NCBI RefSeq assembly: GCF_900089605.1
Contig: NZ_LT594324.1
Coordinates: 6,138,001 to 6,202,000 of the forward strand
Source: Micromonospora narathiwatensis
GTDB taxonomy: Bacteria > Actinomycetota > Actinomycetes > Mycobacteriales > Micromonosporaceae
DNA: 64,000 nt
Direction: 5' to 3'
A program made the translations under genes and the position numbers. The notes beneath the pieces were generated by a model, which searched no databases, was not told the origin of the DNA, and saw only the letters and a program-made list of their open reading frames with translations. The number at the start of each line of letters is the position of its first letter. Position 1 is the stretch's first letter. Below are positions 1-11,721 of this stretch, in pieces.

Positions 1-696
1 CGGTCCGGCCGGGTCGACCACCGCGGCGGCCCGTTCCACGTACGCGGCGACCAGGTCGTCGCCGAGCACCTCGCCGGCCGGGCCGAGCGGCACCTTCGCC
101 AGCGGGCCGACCGCCCGGATGGCCGCCTCGATGCCGGCGTCGGCCGGCGGCACGATCTGCGCGCCCGCGCCGAGTTCCCCGCCGAGCTGCGCGCCGAGGT
201 AGACCTTGTAGCCGTTGTCCTGCGGCGGATTGTGGCTGGCGGTGACCATGACGCCGGCCACCCCGCCGAGGTGCCGCACCGCGTACGCCAGCACGGGGGT
301 GGGCAGCGGGCGGGGCAGCACCAGGGCCGGGCGACCCGCGCCGGTGGCGACCTGTGCGGTGCGCTCCGCGAAGGCCCGCGAGCCGTGCCGGGCGTCGTAC
401 CCGATGACCAGCGGACCCGTGCCGCCCTGCTGGGCGAGCCAGGCGACCAGCCCGGCGGCGGCCTGGGTGACCACCGCGAGGTTCATGCCGTTCGGGCCGG
501 CGCGCAGCGGGCCGCGCAGCCCGGCGGTGCCGAAGGTCAGTGGCCCGGCGAACCGGTCGGCCAGTTCCGGCGCGCTGCCCGGCAGCCCGTCCAGGACAGC
601 GCGCAGCTCGTCCCGGCTGGCCGGGTCGGGGTCGTCGTCGAGCCACCGGAGGGCTCGCTCGCGAAGTTCGTCAAGGTCAGTGGTATCCGCCGCCAT
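1..696 (-). CDS. Phosphosugar mutase (phosphomannomutase/phosphoglucomutase family), 3' end beyond window
   Basis: Interconverts hexose 1- and 6-phosphates in the cytoplasm (family knowledge). Translating the minus strand from an ATG at 696 gives an open frame that runs off the left edge. It contains GTAGLRGPLRAGPN near residue 60, which resembles the family's N-terminal substrate loop, and TASHNP, the active-site phosphoserine loop. An AGGGG Shine-Dalgarno-like run lies just upstream of the ATG. Only the first domain and part of the second are present, so the metal-binding and sugar-binding loops cannot be checked. The gene is the likely counterpart of actinobacterial PmmB, which in mycobacteria also lies near an amidohydrolase and LpdA, as here. 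Mannose versus glucose specificity cannot be decided. Confidence 0.88.
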   Translation of the reverse strand, partial: MAADTTDLDELRERALRWLDDDPDPASRDELRAVLDGLPGSAPELADRFAGPLTFGTAGLRGPLRAGPNGMNLAVVTQAAAGLVAWLAQQGGTGPLVIGYDARHGSRAFAERTAQVATGAGRPALVLPRPLPTPVLAYAVRHLGGVAGVMVTASHNPPQDNGYKVYLGAQLGGELGAGAQIVPPADAGIEAAIRAVGPLAKVPLGPAGEVLGDDLVAAYVERAAAVVDPAGP

Positions 697-745
697 TGCC
701 CCTTGATAGCACGGCGGCGGATCACCACTCTCCGTCGGCCTCGGC

Positions 746-2884
<2,139 letters not shown>

Positions 2885-3054
2885 AACCCCCCTATCTTGC
2901 TGGTTCCGACGCCCGATGCGAAACCCGACGCGGCGGACGTTTACCTACTCGACGGTACGCGGTCAGCTACTCAGCCCCTGCCGGGGCTCGCCGAACCCCT
3001 GGGTGTGCCCTATCCCTCAGCCATCGACGGCCCGTCGCGTCCTACCATCCGGGG

Positions 3055-4638
<1,584 letters not shown>

Positions 4639-5320
4639 CCCGGTGCGGCCCGCCGGTGCCCGCCCGGGCGCCCGGCCTGGCCGTCGTGCTGTCCGAACCC
4701 GGTCTGAGCTGGGCGGACGTACTCGTCGCGGCGTACAGTCGATGTTCTCCCGCACGTCGGCGGAAGCGGTGTCGGCTCTGCGAAGGTGTCGGCGGGCTCG
4801 GGCCTGCCGGCCCGCCCGCGGCATCCTCGGTGCGGACCTCCCGGGCGACGTCGCCCGGCCCGTCCGTCGGAGCCGTGGGGCAGTGGGGCCCCGGCCGTGA
4901 CGCGCGTGTGCGGATCGGGAATGCGGGTAACCCGATCGGGTGAACGGGACGGACAAGCTGTGCGGTCGCACTTCCGGTCGTCATGTCACTGTCGGGAGTC
5001 GTCCGGCAGCCGACCGTTGTCGCGCAATTGTCGGAGTGGCAGTTAATTGCCGCGACTAATGCGACAATTCGGAACGGCGGCCCGGGATTTGGTGACCGCT
5101 GAATCGGTTACGCGTTGTAGGAGGTGTGGGGCAGATGACGGCGTACGACCGCGATCTACCTGCTGTCCCGCAGATACTCGAGCCTTCCCACCAGGGCATT
5201 CGTGACGCTGCGCGGTCCGATCGCTACGCGAAAGATGTTGCCCAGCGTCACCGTCGGAGGTCTAGGCTGTCTGCTGTTCTGCCCGATGATCCATCCACTT
5301 CTAGTGATCGAGAATTCGAC
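4639..5320. other. Gene-free 0.68-kb region with an inverted repeat and orphan Shine-Dalgarno
   Basis: No convincing gene is visible. The distal half is unusually A+T-rich for this window. AATTGTCG at 5026-5033 and CGACAATT at 5062-5069 form an inverted repeat. A perfect AGGAGGTG at 5119-5126 lies eight bases before an ATG at 5135, which is open into the amidohydrolase frame. The 62 codons between 5135 and 5321 lack the usual G/C third positions (for example cta, cct, gct, ata, aaa, gat and gtt). TAGGCT at 5263-5268 could be a -10 box. Confidence 0.6.
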
Positions 5321-6580
5321 GTGACGAGTGCGTTGACGCTGCCTTCCGGCAGCCCGCTGGCGTCGTCCTGGCCGGAGGCGCCATCCGGGTCCCAGCCCCT
5401 GCCTTTCGAGCTCGACCATCTGTTGGCGCTCCGGGTACCCGGCCTCATCGCCACCCGACGTCATATCCACTCCCATCCGGAGCTTTCCGGTGAGGAGTTC
5501 GAGACGGCCGCGCTGATCCACCGGGAGCTCTCCCTCGCCGGGCTGAAACCGCGCCTGCTACCCAAGGGCAACGGCGTCATCTGCGACATCGACGGCCGCC
5601 CCGACGGCCCGGTGATCGCCCTCCGCGCCGACATCGACGCCCTCCCGCTGACCGACCCGAAGGACGTGCCGTACCGGTCCACCGTGGACGGCGTCTGCCA
5701 CGCCTGCGGGCACGACGTGCACACCACCGTGATGCTCGGCGTGGGCATGCTGCTCGCCCAGCTCGCCGACCTCGGCCAGCTCGACGGCCGGGTCCGGCTC
5801 ATCTTCCAGCCGGCCGAGGAGATCCTGCCCTGCGGCTCGCTGGAGGTCATCGAGGCCGGCGGCCTGGACGACGTGGTGCAGATCTTCGCCGTGCACTGCG
5901 ACCCGAACCTGCCGGTCGGCCGGGTCGGCCTGCGGGTCGGCCCGATCACCGCCGCCGCCGACAACGTCACCGTCCGGCTCACCGGCCCGGGCGGGCACAC
6001 CGCCCGCCCGCACCTCACGGTCGACCTGGTCGACGCGCTCGGTCGGCTGGTCACCGAGGTGCCGACGCTCGTCAGCCGCCGGGTGCCGGCCAACAGCGGG
6101 CTGCTGCTGGTGTTCGGCCACGCCTCGGCCGGCACCCGCTACAACGTCATCCCCTCCGAGGCCTGCGCCGCCGGCACGCTACGGGTGATGGACCGCGACA
6201 CCTGGGACCAGGCCCCGAAGATCGTGGCCCAGGTGGTCCGCGACGTGATCGCGCCCACCGGCGCCACCGTCGACCTGGAGTACCTGCGCGGCCGGCCGCC
6301 GGTCACCAACGACGCCCGGGCCATCGGCGTGCTCACCGCCGCCACGGCCGCGGCCCTCGGCCCCGAGGGGATCGCGGAGACCCCGCAGAGCATGGGCGGC
6401 GAGGACTTCTCCTGGTACCTGGAGCACGTGCCGGGCGCGCTCGCCCGCCTCGGGGTCGGCCGGAACGGGCCCAATGTGGACCTGCACCGGGCCTCGTTCG
6501 ACGTGGACGAGCGCGCCATCCCGGTCGGCGTACGCCTTATGGTCCAGACCGCGCTGCGGGCACTGGCGGCGGCGCGCTAG
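5321..6580 (+). CDS. M20-family amidohydrolase/peptidase
   Basis: A 419-residue metal-dependent amidohydrolase related to N-acyl-amino-acid hydrolases and mycobacterial AmiA/AmiB. Metal-binding motifs are visible as HACGHDVH, the EE pair in FQPAEEILPCG, and MGGEDFSWYL near the C-terminus, with the bacterial dimerisation domain between them. I chose the GTG at 5321 because typical G/C third positions begin there and the length fits the family. An upstream in-frame ATG at 5135 has a much stronger Shine-Dalgarno and would add 62 residues, so the start is uncertain. The 3' end overlaps the convergent DUF4349 gene by 44 bp. The substrate is unknown. Confidence 0.87.
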   Translation: MTSALTLPSGSPLASSWPEAPSGSQPLPFELDHLLALRVPGLIATRRHIHSHPELSGEEFETAALIHRELSLAGLKPRLLPKGNGVICDIDGRPDGPVIALRADIDALPLTDPKDVPYRSTVDGVCHACGHDVHTTVMLGVGMLLAQLADLGQLDGRVRLIFQPAEEILPCGSLEVIEAGGLDDVVQIFAVHCDPNLPVGRVGLRVGPITAAADNVTVRLTGPGGHTARPHLTVDLVDALGRLVTEVPTLVSRRVPANSGLLLVFGHASAGTRYNVIPSEACAAGTLRVMDRDTWDQAPKIVAQVVRDVIAPTGATVDLEYLRGRPPVTNDARAIGVLTAATAAALGPEGIAETPQSMGGEDFSWYLEHVPGALARLGVGRNGPNVDLHRASFDVDERAIPVGVRLMVQTALRALAAAR

Positions 6581-7538
6581 GCGCCGGACCACCCACCGGC
6601 CCGGCCGGGCCCGGCACCATCGGCGCCGGGCCGGCCGGCGGTGCCCGCCGCGGCCGCCGACGCCGCGCCAACCAGATCACCACCCCCACCGGTACGCCGA
6701 TCACCAGCGCGAACGGCAGCACCGCGCCCAGCACGGTGAGGGCCACGGTCAGCGAGCTCAGGAACGCCGACCAGCCGCCCCGCAGCCCGACCAGGAAGCC
6801 CAGCTCGTCGTCCTTCTCGACGGTCACGGCGTGCGGACCGACGAAGGTCACGGTGATCGTGGAGAGCGCGGTCAGGTCGGCGAGCCGGCGCTTCTTCGCC
6901 TCCAGCGACGCGAGGTCGGCCTCCCGCCGGCCCACCTCGTTCTCCAGGGTGACCAGGTCGTTGATCGAGGTGGCCCGGGCCAGCAGCTTCCGGGCGCTGT
7001 CCACCCGGGCCCGCTGGGTGGCGATCCGGGCATCCAGGTCGACGGTCTCCTCGGTGACGTCCTCGGTGCGGATCTCGCGGCGTTCCTGCTTGCCGAGCCC
7101 CGCGAGTCCGTCGATGACCGCGGTGAACCGGTCGGCCGGCACCCGCAGGGTCAGCTCGGCCCGGGCGTCCGCCGACTCGCTGGACCGCTGGTCGCCACCG
7201 ACGAATCCACCCGCCGCGCGGACCCGGGCGATCGCCTCCCGAGCCGCCCGTTCCACGTCGTCCACCCGGACCTGCATCGTTCCGGTGTAGATGATCGATC
7301 GCTGGTCCACCCGCAGGTCGGCCGCGCCCGATCCGCCCGCCGCGGCCTTGTCCTGGTCGGCGCCGCCTGCCACCTTGGCCGCCCCGGCCTCGTCGGCGGC
7401 GCTGCCCATGGCGGGCCCTGCCCCGGAATCACTGGCGCTGTTGCCGCCGTCGGCGGAGCAGGCCCCCACGGCCAGCACCGCCACCAGTCCCACCGCCGCC
7501 AGCGCCACGGCCCGGAGACGTCTTCCTCCCACGCTCAT
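6537..7538 (-). CDS. DUF4349 membrane lipoprotein
   Basis: A 333-residue protein. The N-terminus has a basic stretch, a hydrophobic core and the lipobox-like VGACSADG, so it is probably a lipoprotein. A DUF4349 domain follows (RSIIYTGTMQVRVDDV, then GGFVGGDQ and a helical coiled-coil stretch around VDLDARIATQRARV). It ends with a long hydrophobic segment (VALTVLGAVLPFALVIGVPV), a short basic motif and a proline-rich tail. I chose the ATG at 7538 because a GAGGTGAC ribosome site precedes it and the signal sequence then starts correctly. The function of the family is not known. Its C-terminal codons overlap the end of the amidohydrolase on the opposite strand. Confidence 0.85.
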   Translation of the reverse strand: MSVGGRRLRAVALAAVGLVAVLAVGACSADGGNSASDSGAGPAMGSAADEAGAAKVAGGADQDKAAAGGSGAADLRVDQRSIIYTGTMQVRVDDVERAAREAIARVRAAGGFVGGDQRSSESADARAELTLRVPADRFTAVIDGLAGLGKQERREIRTEDVTEETVDLDARIATQRARVDSARKLLARATSINDLVTLENEVGRREADLASLEAKKRRLADLTALSTITVTFVGPHAVTVEKDDELGFLVGLRGGWSAFLSSLTVALTVLGAVLPFALVIGVPVGVVIWLARRRRPRRAPPAGPAPMVPGPAGPVGGPAPSAPPPVPAARSGP

Positions 7539-7738
7539 GCCGTCACCTCGCTGCGCTCGGCGCCGGCCTGAGACAACACGGCGCCGCACCGATGATTCGT
7601 CCGCTGACACTCGCTCATTCCCCGCTCCGATCCTCGACGACCCCGCCCCGGGGTCGATACCTCGGACGCGGCGCGCCAGCGCGCCGGTTCCGGCAGACTG
7701 CGCTCAGGACGTCACGATTCGATAATCGAGGAGTCACG

Positions 7739-8368
7739 ATGCAGCTCACCAAGTACGGCCACTCCTGTGTCCGGCTGGAGCACGACGGGGGAGTGCTCGT
7801 GGTGGACCCCGGGGTCTACAGCGAACCGGAGGCGCTGGACGGGGCGGACGCGGTGCTGATCACCCACGAGCACCCGGACCACGTGAACATCGAGGCGCTG
7901 ACCCGGGCGCTGGAGCGCCGCCCGTTCACCGTCAACGGTCCGGCCTCGCTCGCCGGCGTCCTCGGTGACGCCGCCGAGGCGCTGGTCGTGGTCGCGCCCG
8001 GTGAGTCGTTCACCGCCGCCGGCGTCCCGGTCCGGGCGTACGGCGGGCAGCACGCCGTCATCCACCCCGACATCCCGGTGATCCAGAACGTGGGCTACGT
8101 GTTCAACGACGTCGTCTACCACCCGGGCGACTCGCTGTTCGTACCCGACGACATCCAGGTGGACACCCTCTTCGCCCCGATCCACGCGCCCTGGTCGAAG
8201 TTCTCCGAGGTGGTGGAGTTCATGCGGGCGGTGGCCCCGCGCCGCGCGTACGCGCTGCACGACGGGCTGCTCAACGGCAACGGCTTCGGCATCTACGACC
8301 GGCAGTACACCGCGCTGTCGAAGACCGACTACCGCCGTCTCGAACCGGGCACCCGGATCGACGCCTGA
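7739..8368 (+). CDS. MBL-fold metal-dependent hydrolase (UlaG-like)
   Basis: A 209-residue cytoplasmic protein of the metallo-beta-lactamase fold. It begins with the short beta hairpin typical of the UlaG/RomA branch (MQLTKYGHSCVRLEHDGGVLVVDP). THEHPDH supplies the main metal ligands, GGQHAVIHP and YHPGDSLFV the distal ones, and the conserved C-terminal His lies in YALHDG. The ATG at 7739 follows a clear GAGGAG at proper spacing. It is followed six bases after its stop by a hypothetical gene, probably in one transcript. The substrate cannot be deduced. Confidence 0.9.
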   Translation: MQLTKYGHSCVRLEHDGGVLVVDPGVYSEPEALDGADAVLITHEHPDHVNIEALTRALERRPFTVNGPASLAGVLGDAAEALVVVAPGESFTAAGVPVRAYGGQHAVIHPDIPVIQNVGYVFNDVVYHPGDSLFVPDDIQVDTLFAPIHAPWSKFSEVVEFMRAVAPRRAYALHDGLLNGNGFGIYDRQYTALSKTDYRRLEPGTRIDA

Positions 8369-8374
8369 CCGGCG

Positions 8375-9301
8375 ATGGCCGGTCCACCCCCGGAACTGGT
8401 CCAGCGGCTCTACGCGACGCCGCCGGACCGGTTCGTCGCGGCCCGGGACGCGGCGGTCGCCGAGGCGCGCCAGGCCGGCGACCCGAAGGCGGCCCGGGAG
8501 ATCGGCCGGCTGCGCCGGCCCACCGTCGCCGCGTGGCTGGTCAACCTGCTGGCCATCCGGCGGCCGGAGCTGGTCGCCGACCTGGCCCAGCTCGCCGAGT
8601 CGCTGCGCGTCGCCCAACGCGAACTGCGCGGTGGCAAGCTGCGCGAACTCTCCGCGCAGCGCCGGGCCGTCGTCGGCGCGCTGGTCGGCGAGGTACGCAA
8701 GCTGGCCACCGCCGAACCGGACGCCCCGCCGGCCGGCAAGCTGCCGCTCGCCGAGGTGGAGGCGACGCTCAACGCCGCCCTGTCCGACACCGGGGTGGCC
8801 GAGCAGATCCGGGCCGGCCGGCTGCTCCGGGCCACCCACTACGCCGGGTTCGGCGAGGTGCCCCGGCCGCAGTTGCGGCTGGTCACCGGTGGCGCGGAGG
8901 AGCCGCCCGTACCCGAGCCGGCCGGGACCCGGCGGGCCCGCGACGAGCAGGCCGCCGAGCGGGCGGCCCGGGCCGAACGGGCGAGACGCCGTCGCGCGCT
9001 GGACCGCGAGCTGGCGAAGGCCCGCGGCGACCAGGACCGGGCCGAGCAGGAGCTGGCCGAGGCTGTCCGGTCCGAACGGGACGGCACCGCGACGCTGGAC
9101 CGGATCGAGACCGAACTGGCCGAGCTGGAACGCCGCCGGGCCGTCGCCGAGCAGGAGCTGAGCCGAGCCAAGCTGGCCCGACGGGGCGCCGAACGTTCGG
9201 TCACCGCCGCCCGTCGGCGGACCGGTGAGGTGGAGGCGGCGATGGAGGCGCTGGACGCCGAAGAGGGGGATGCCGACGCGGCCGACGACCGGGCAGACTG
9301 A
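8375..9301 (+). CDS. Conserved hypothetical protein with a charged coiled-coil C-terminus
   Basis: A 308-residue protein with no membrane span or signal peptide. Residues 1-130 look like a compact helical domain (VQRLYATPPDRFVAARDAAV, then LRRPTVAAWLVNLLA and a Q/R-rich stretch). The last 140 residues are dominated by Ala, Arg and Glu heptads and should form a long coiled coil. The gene starts six bases after the MBL-fold hydrolase stop and has strongly G/C-biased third positions, so it is real. I do not recognise a functional family. A DNA- or protein-scaffolding role is only a guess from the basic coiled coil. Confidence 0.8.
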   Translation: MAGPPPELVQRLYATPPDRFVAARDAAVAEARQAGDPKAAREIGRLRRPTVAAWLVNLLAIRRPELVADLAQLAESLRVAQRELRGGKLRELSAQRRAVVGALVGEVRKLATAEPDAPPAGKLPLAEVEATLNAALSDTGVAEQIRAGRLLRATHYAGFGEVPRPQLRLVTGGAEEPPVPEPAGTRRARDEQAAERAARAERARRRRALDRELAKARGDQDRAEQELAEAVRSERDGTATLDRIETELAELERRRAVAEQELSRAKLARRGAERSVTAARRRTGEVEAAMEALDAEEGDADAADDRAD

Positions 9302-9323
9302 TCGGGATGGATGACCACGGTGG

Positions 9324-10085
9324 ATGGACGGCGGTGCCCCGTCGATGACTCCGGTGCAGGTCGCCGCCGCCAGCAAGCCGCTGGTGCTGGCGCTCGGGGA
9401 GACCTTCTCCCGCCGTCCGGCGACGCTGCGCCGCGCCCGGCTGCTCGGCATCTCCGGCTGGGCGTTCTACATCACCGGCCGGGCCGGCGCGCTCGGTGAC
9501 GTCCGGGCCGAGACGGTCGCCGCCGCGCTCGGCTTCATCGCCCCGGAGGCGGTCGCCGACGGCTGGGACGCCGCCGCCCGTACGGTCCGGCCGTTGGAGG
9601 TGGCCGGCGCGAACCTGGCCGAGTGCTGCCGGTGGGGCGCCGAGCAACTGGGCGACGCGCCCCAGGCGCCCCGACTGGCCGGCCTGCTGGCGCGGGCGAC
9701 CGCGGCGGCCGACAGCAGCGGGATGCCGCTCTTCGCCGCCTGGCGGTCCATGCCGGTGCCGGACCGCTCGGCGGGCGCACGGGTGGCCGTCGCGCTGCTG
9801 CTGCTCCGCGAGCACTTCGCCGGGGCGTACCTGCTGGCCGTCCGGGCGGCCGGGATGACCCCGCTGGAGGCGGTGCTGGCCGGGCCGGAGGGGGAGGCGG
9901 GGGCCGCCGCCTGCGGCTGGTCGCCCCCGTACCCGCCGGTCGGGCCGCTGGTGCGGCGGCGGCTGTGGGCCGAGGCGGTGACCGACCGGCTGGCCTCGAC
10001 GGCGTTCCGGGCGCTCGCCCCGGGCGAGGGGGCGGAGCTGCTCAACCTGCTCACCGCCGCCAAGCTGCACCTGCGCGGCGGATAA
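9324..10085 (+). CDS. SCO6745-family conserved hypothetical protein
   Basis: A 253-residue alpha-helical cytoplasmic protein resembling the actinobacterial SCO6745/SalK-like family: an N-terminal RRARLLGISGWAFYITGRAG, a central CRWGAEQLGD and a C-terminal ALAPGEGAELLNLL. Biochemical function is unestablished. Some relatives sit in natural-product clusters, but no such cluster is evident here. The start is at 9324 or at the in-frame ATG 21 bases later (9345); neither has a decisive ribosome site. It follows the coiled-coil gene and precedes the GNAT gene without a terminator, consistent with an operon from about 7739 to 11090. Confidence 0.75.
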   Translation: MDGGAPSMTPVQVAAASKPLVLALGETFSRRPATLRRARLLGISGWAFYITGRAGALGDVRAETVAAALGFIAPEAVADGWDAAARTVRPLEVAGANLAECCRWGAEQLGDAPQAPRLAGLLARATAAADSSGMPLFAAWRSMPVPDRSAGARVAVALLLLREHFAGAYLLAVRAAGMTPLEAVLAGPEGEAGAAACGWSPPYPPVGPLVRRRLWAEAVTDRLASTAFRALAPGEGAELLNLLTAAKLHLRGG

Positions 10086-10127
10086 ATGGGAGGCGTGGTC
10101 GCCGGGCGGGCTGCCAGGATCGGCGGC

Positions 10128-11090
10128 GTGACGCTCCCCGCCGGCTGGACCGCCCGCCGCCCCACCCTCGACGACGTGCCCGGGATCCTGAAGGTGGTGC
10201 ACGCCGCCGACACCTTCGCGGTCGGCCACCCCGACTTCGACGAAGAGGACGTCAGATCCGCGCTGACCGCACCCTTCTTCGACCCGGCCCGGGACTCGTG
10301 GCTGGTCACCGACCCGGACGGCGTCGCGGTCGCCTGGTCGATCATCGACAACCCGACCGGGGTGGGCCGGGAGTTCGTCGACGTCCTGGTCGACCCCGAC
10401 CGCGGCGCGGACCTGCGCGCCCCGCTGCTGGCCCGGGTGCTCGACCGGGTCGCCGAGCGGGCCGCCGAGCGCGACCTGCCCGCCCTGACCGTACGCAGCG
10501 GTGTCTTCGCCCCGGAGACGCGCTGGGCGGCCGAACTGGTCGAGGCGGGGTTCACCCGGATCAAGCGGTACGTCCGGATGACCCGCTCGCTGGCCGACCT
10601 GCCCGCCGAGCCGGTCCCGCCGGCCGGGGTGACCATCCGGCCGCTGCGCCCCGACGACGAGGCCGACCTGCGGGAGTTCCATCGGATCTTCGACACCGCG
10701 TTCCGGGACACCCCGGACTACGAGCCGCTCGGCTTCGCGGGGTGGCGGGAGCAGCTCCCGTCGTACGGCAAGGTGTGGCACGAGTGGTTCGTCGCCGAGG
10801 TCGACGGGGAGCCGGCCGGTGCCCTCCAGTCCTCCGACCAGGCGGTGGAGCACGACATGGGCTGGGTACGCACGCTGTCGGTGCTGCCCGCGTACCGGCG
10901 GCGCGGGGTGGGGGCGGCGCTGTTGCGCCGGGCCTTCGCCACGTACGCGGCGAAGGGCCGGGCCGCCGCCGGGCTGGGCGTCGACTTGGCCAACCCGACC
11001 GTCCCGGTGACCCTCTACCGCTCGGTCGGGCTGCGCGAGGCGCGCTGGACCGACATGTACGAGCGGACGGTCACCGCCACGGGTGTGTGA
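10128..11090 (+). CDS. Double-domain GNAT N-acetyltransferase
   Basis: A 320-residue protein with two tandem GNAT folds, like mycothiol synthase MshD in layout. The N-terminal half (about residues 1-155) is the weaker copy. The C-terminal half carries the acetyl-CoA loop (VLPAYRRRGVGAALLRRAF) and the closing LYRSVGLREARW. I chose the GTG at 10128: CAGGAT at 10115-10120 ends seven bases before it, matching the leaderless start pattern seen elsewhere here. An ATG at 10086, abutting the preceding stop, is the alternative and would add 14 residues. The substrate is unknown. MshD function is possible, but no other mycothiol gene is nearby. Confidence 0.87.
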   Translation: MTLPAGWTARRPTLDDVPGILKVVHAADTFAVGHPDFDEEDVRSALTAPFFDPARDSWLVTDPDGVAVAWSIIDNPTGVGREFVDVLVDPDRGADLRAPLLARVLDRVAERAAERDLPALTVRSGVFAPETRWAAELVEAGFTRIKRYVRMTRSLADLPAEPVPPAGVTIRPLRPDDEADLREFHRIFDTAFRDTPDYEPLGFAGWREQLPSYGKVWHEWFVAEVDGEPAGALQSSDQAVEHDMGWVRTLSVLPAYRRRGVGAALLRRAFATYAAKGRAAAGLGVDLANPTVPVTLYRSVGLREARWTDMYERTVTATGV

Positions 11091-11092
11091 TA

Positions 11093-11115
11093 GGCGACCC
11101 GGACCCGGGGTCGCC
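11093..11115 (+). terminator. GC-rich hairpin after the GNAT gene
   Basis: GGCGACCC (11093-11100) and GGGTCGCC (11108-11115) form a perfect 8-bp stem with a 7-base loop, three bases after the GNAT stop. There is no T-tract, as is common for actinobacterial hairpins. A second GC-rich inverted repeat follows at about 11116-11140. Confidence 0.6.
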
Positions 11116-11162
11116 GCCCGGCCGGGGGACCGGCCGGGGAGACTGGACGCGTGCGATACGCG

Positions 11163-11618
11163 CTACGCGGAGGCGGTGCCGGTGGGGCGGGAGCGCAGCT
11201 CGGTGACGTAGTCGTCCGGCGCGCCCGCCTTCTCCGCCGCGTTCGCGATCTCGGACAGGTACCACGACGTCGGCAGGCCGCCCTCGTACCCGTCGAAGAC
11301 GTAGACCCACGCGGTCACGTCCCCGTCGAGCGTGGAGATACGGACGGTGAGCTTCCGGTACGTCTCGGCGGTCACGCCCTCGATCTCGTCGAGCTGCGCG
11401 GCGTCGTACGGGTGGATGTCGTAGAGCGCCACGAAGACCCGGTCGCCCGGGGACTCGACCACGGTGCTGACGGAGCCCTCCCAGCCGATGACGCCCTCGC
11501 CCGCGAAGGTGAGCCGCCACCCTTCCAGCCAGCCGGTGTCCACCATCGGCGAATGCGGGCAGTAGGCGCGCATGCGAGCGGGGTCCAGGTTTGAGCCATA
11601 AGCGGCGTACAGACGCAC
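11163..11618 (-). CDS. Gamma-glutamylcyclotransferase-like protein
   Basis: A 151-residue protein of the gamma-glutamylcyclotransferase (AIG2-like) fold. The signature YGSNLDP loop is at residues 7-13, and the family acid lies in the DEIEG segment. It probably releases pyroglutamate from gamma-glutamyl peptides or amines, though the actual substrate is unknown. The GTG start at 11618 is preceded by TATCGT (11626-11631), which ends seven bases before the codon, the leaderless pattern. It is convergent with the GNAT gene and divergent from lpdA. Confidence 0.88.
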   Translation of the reverse strand: MRLYAAYGSNLDPARMRAYCPHSPMVDTGWLEGWRLTFAGEGVIGWEGSVSTVVESPGDRVFVALYDIHPYDAAQLDEIEGVTAETYRKLTVRISTLDGDVTAWVYVFDGYEGGLPTSWYLSEIANAAEKAGAPDDYVTELRSRPTGTASA

Positions 11619-11721
11619 GGCGATGACGATAGCCCGGCTGGCGGGTGGGGGAGAATACGACGGTGCGTGTCGAGCGCGACGGGGAGAAGAAAGTCACTGT
11701 GAGCACTGACGAGGGGCGAGC

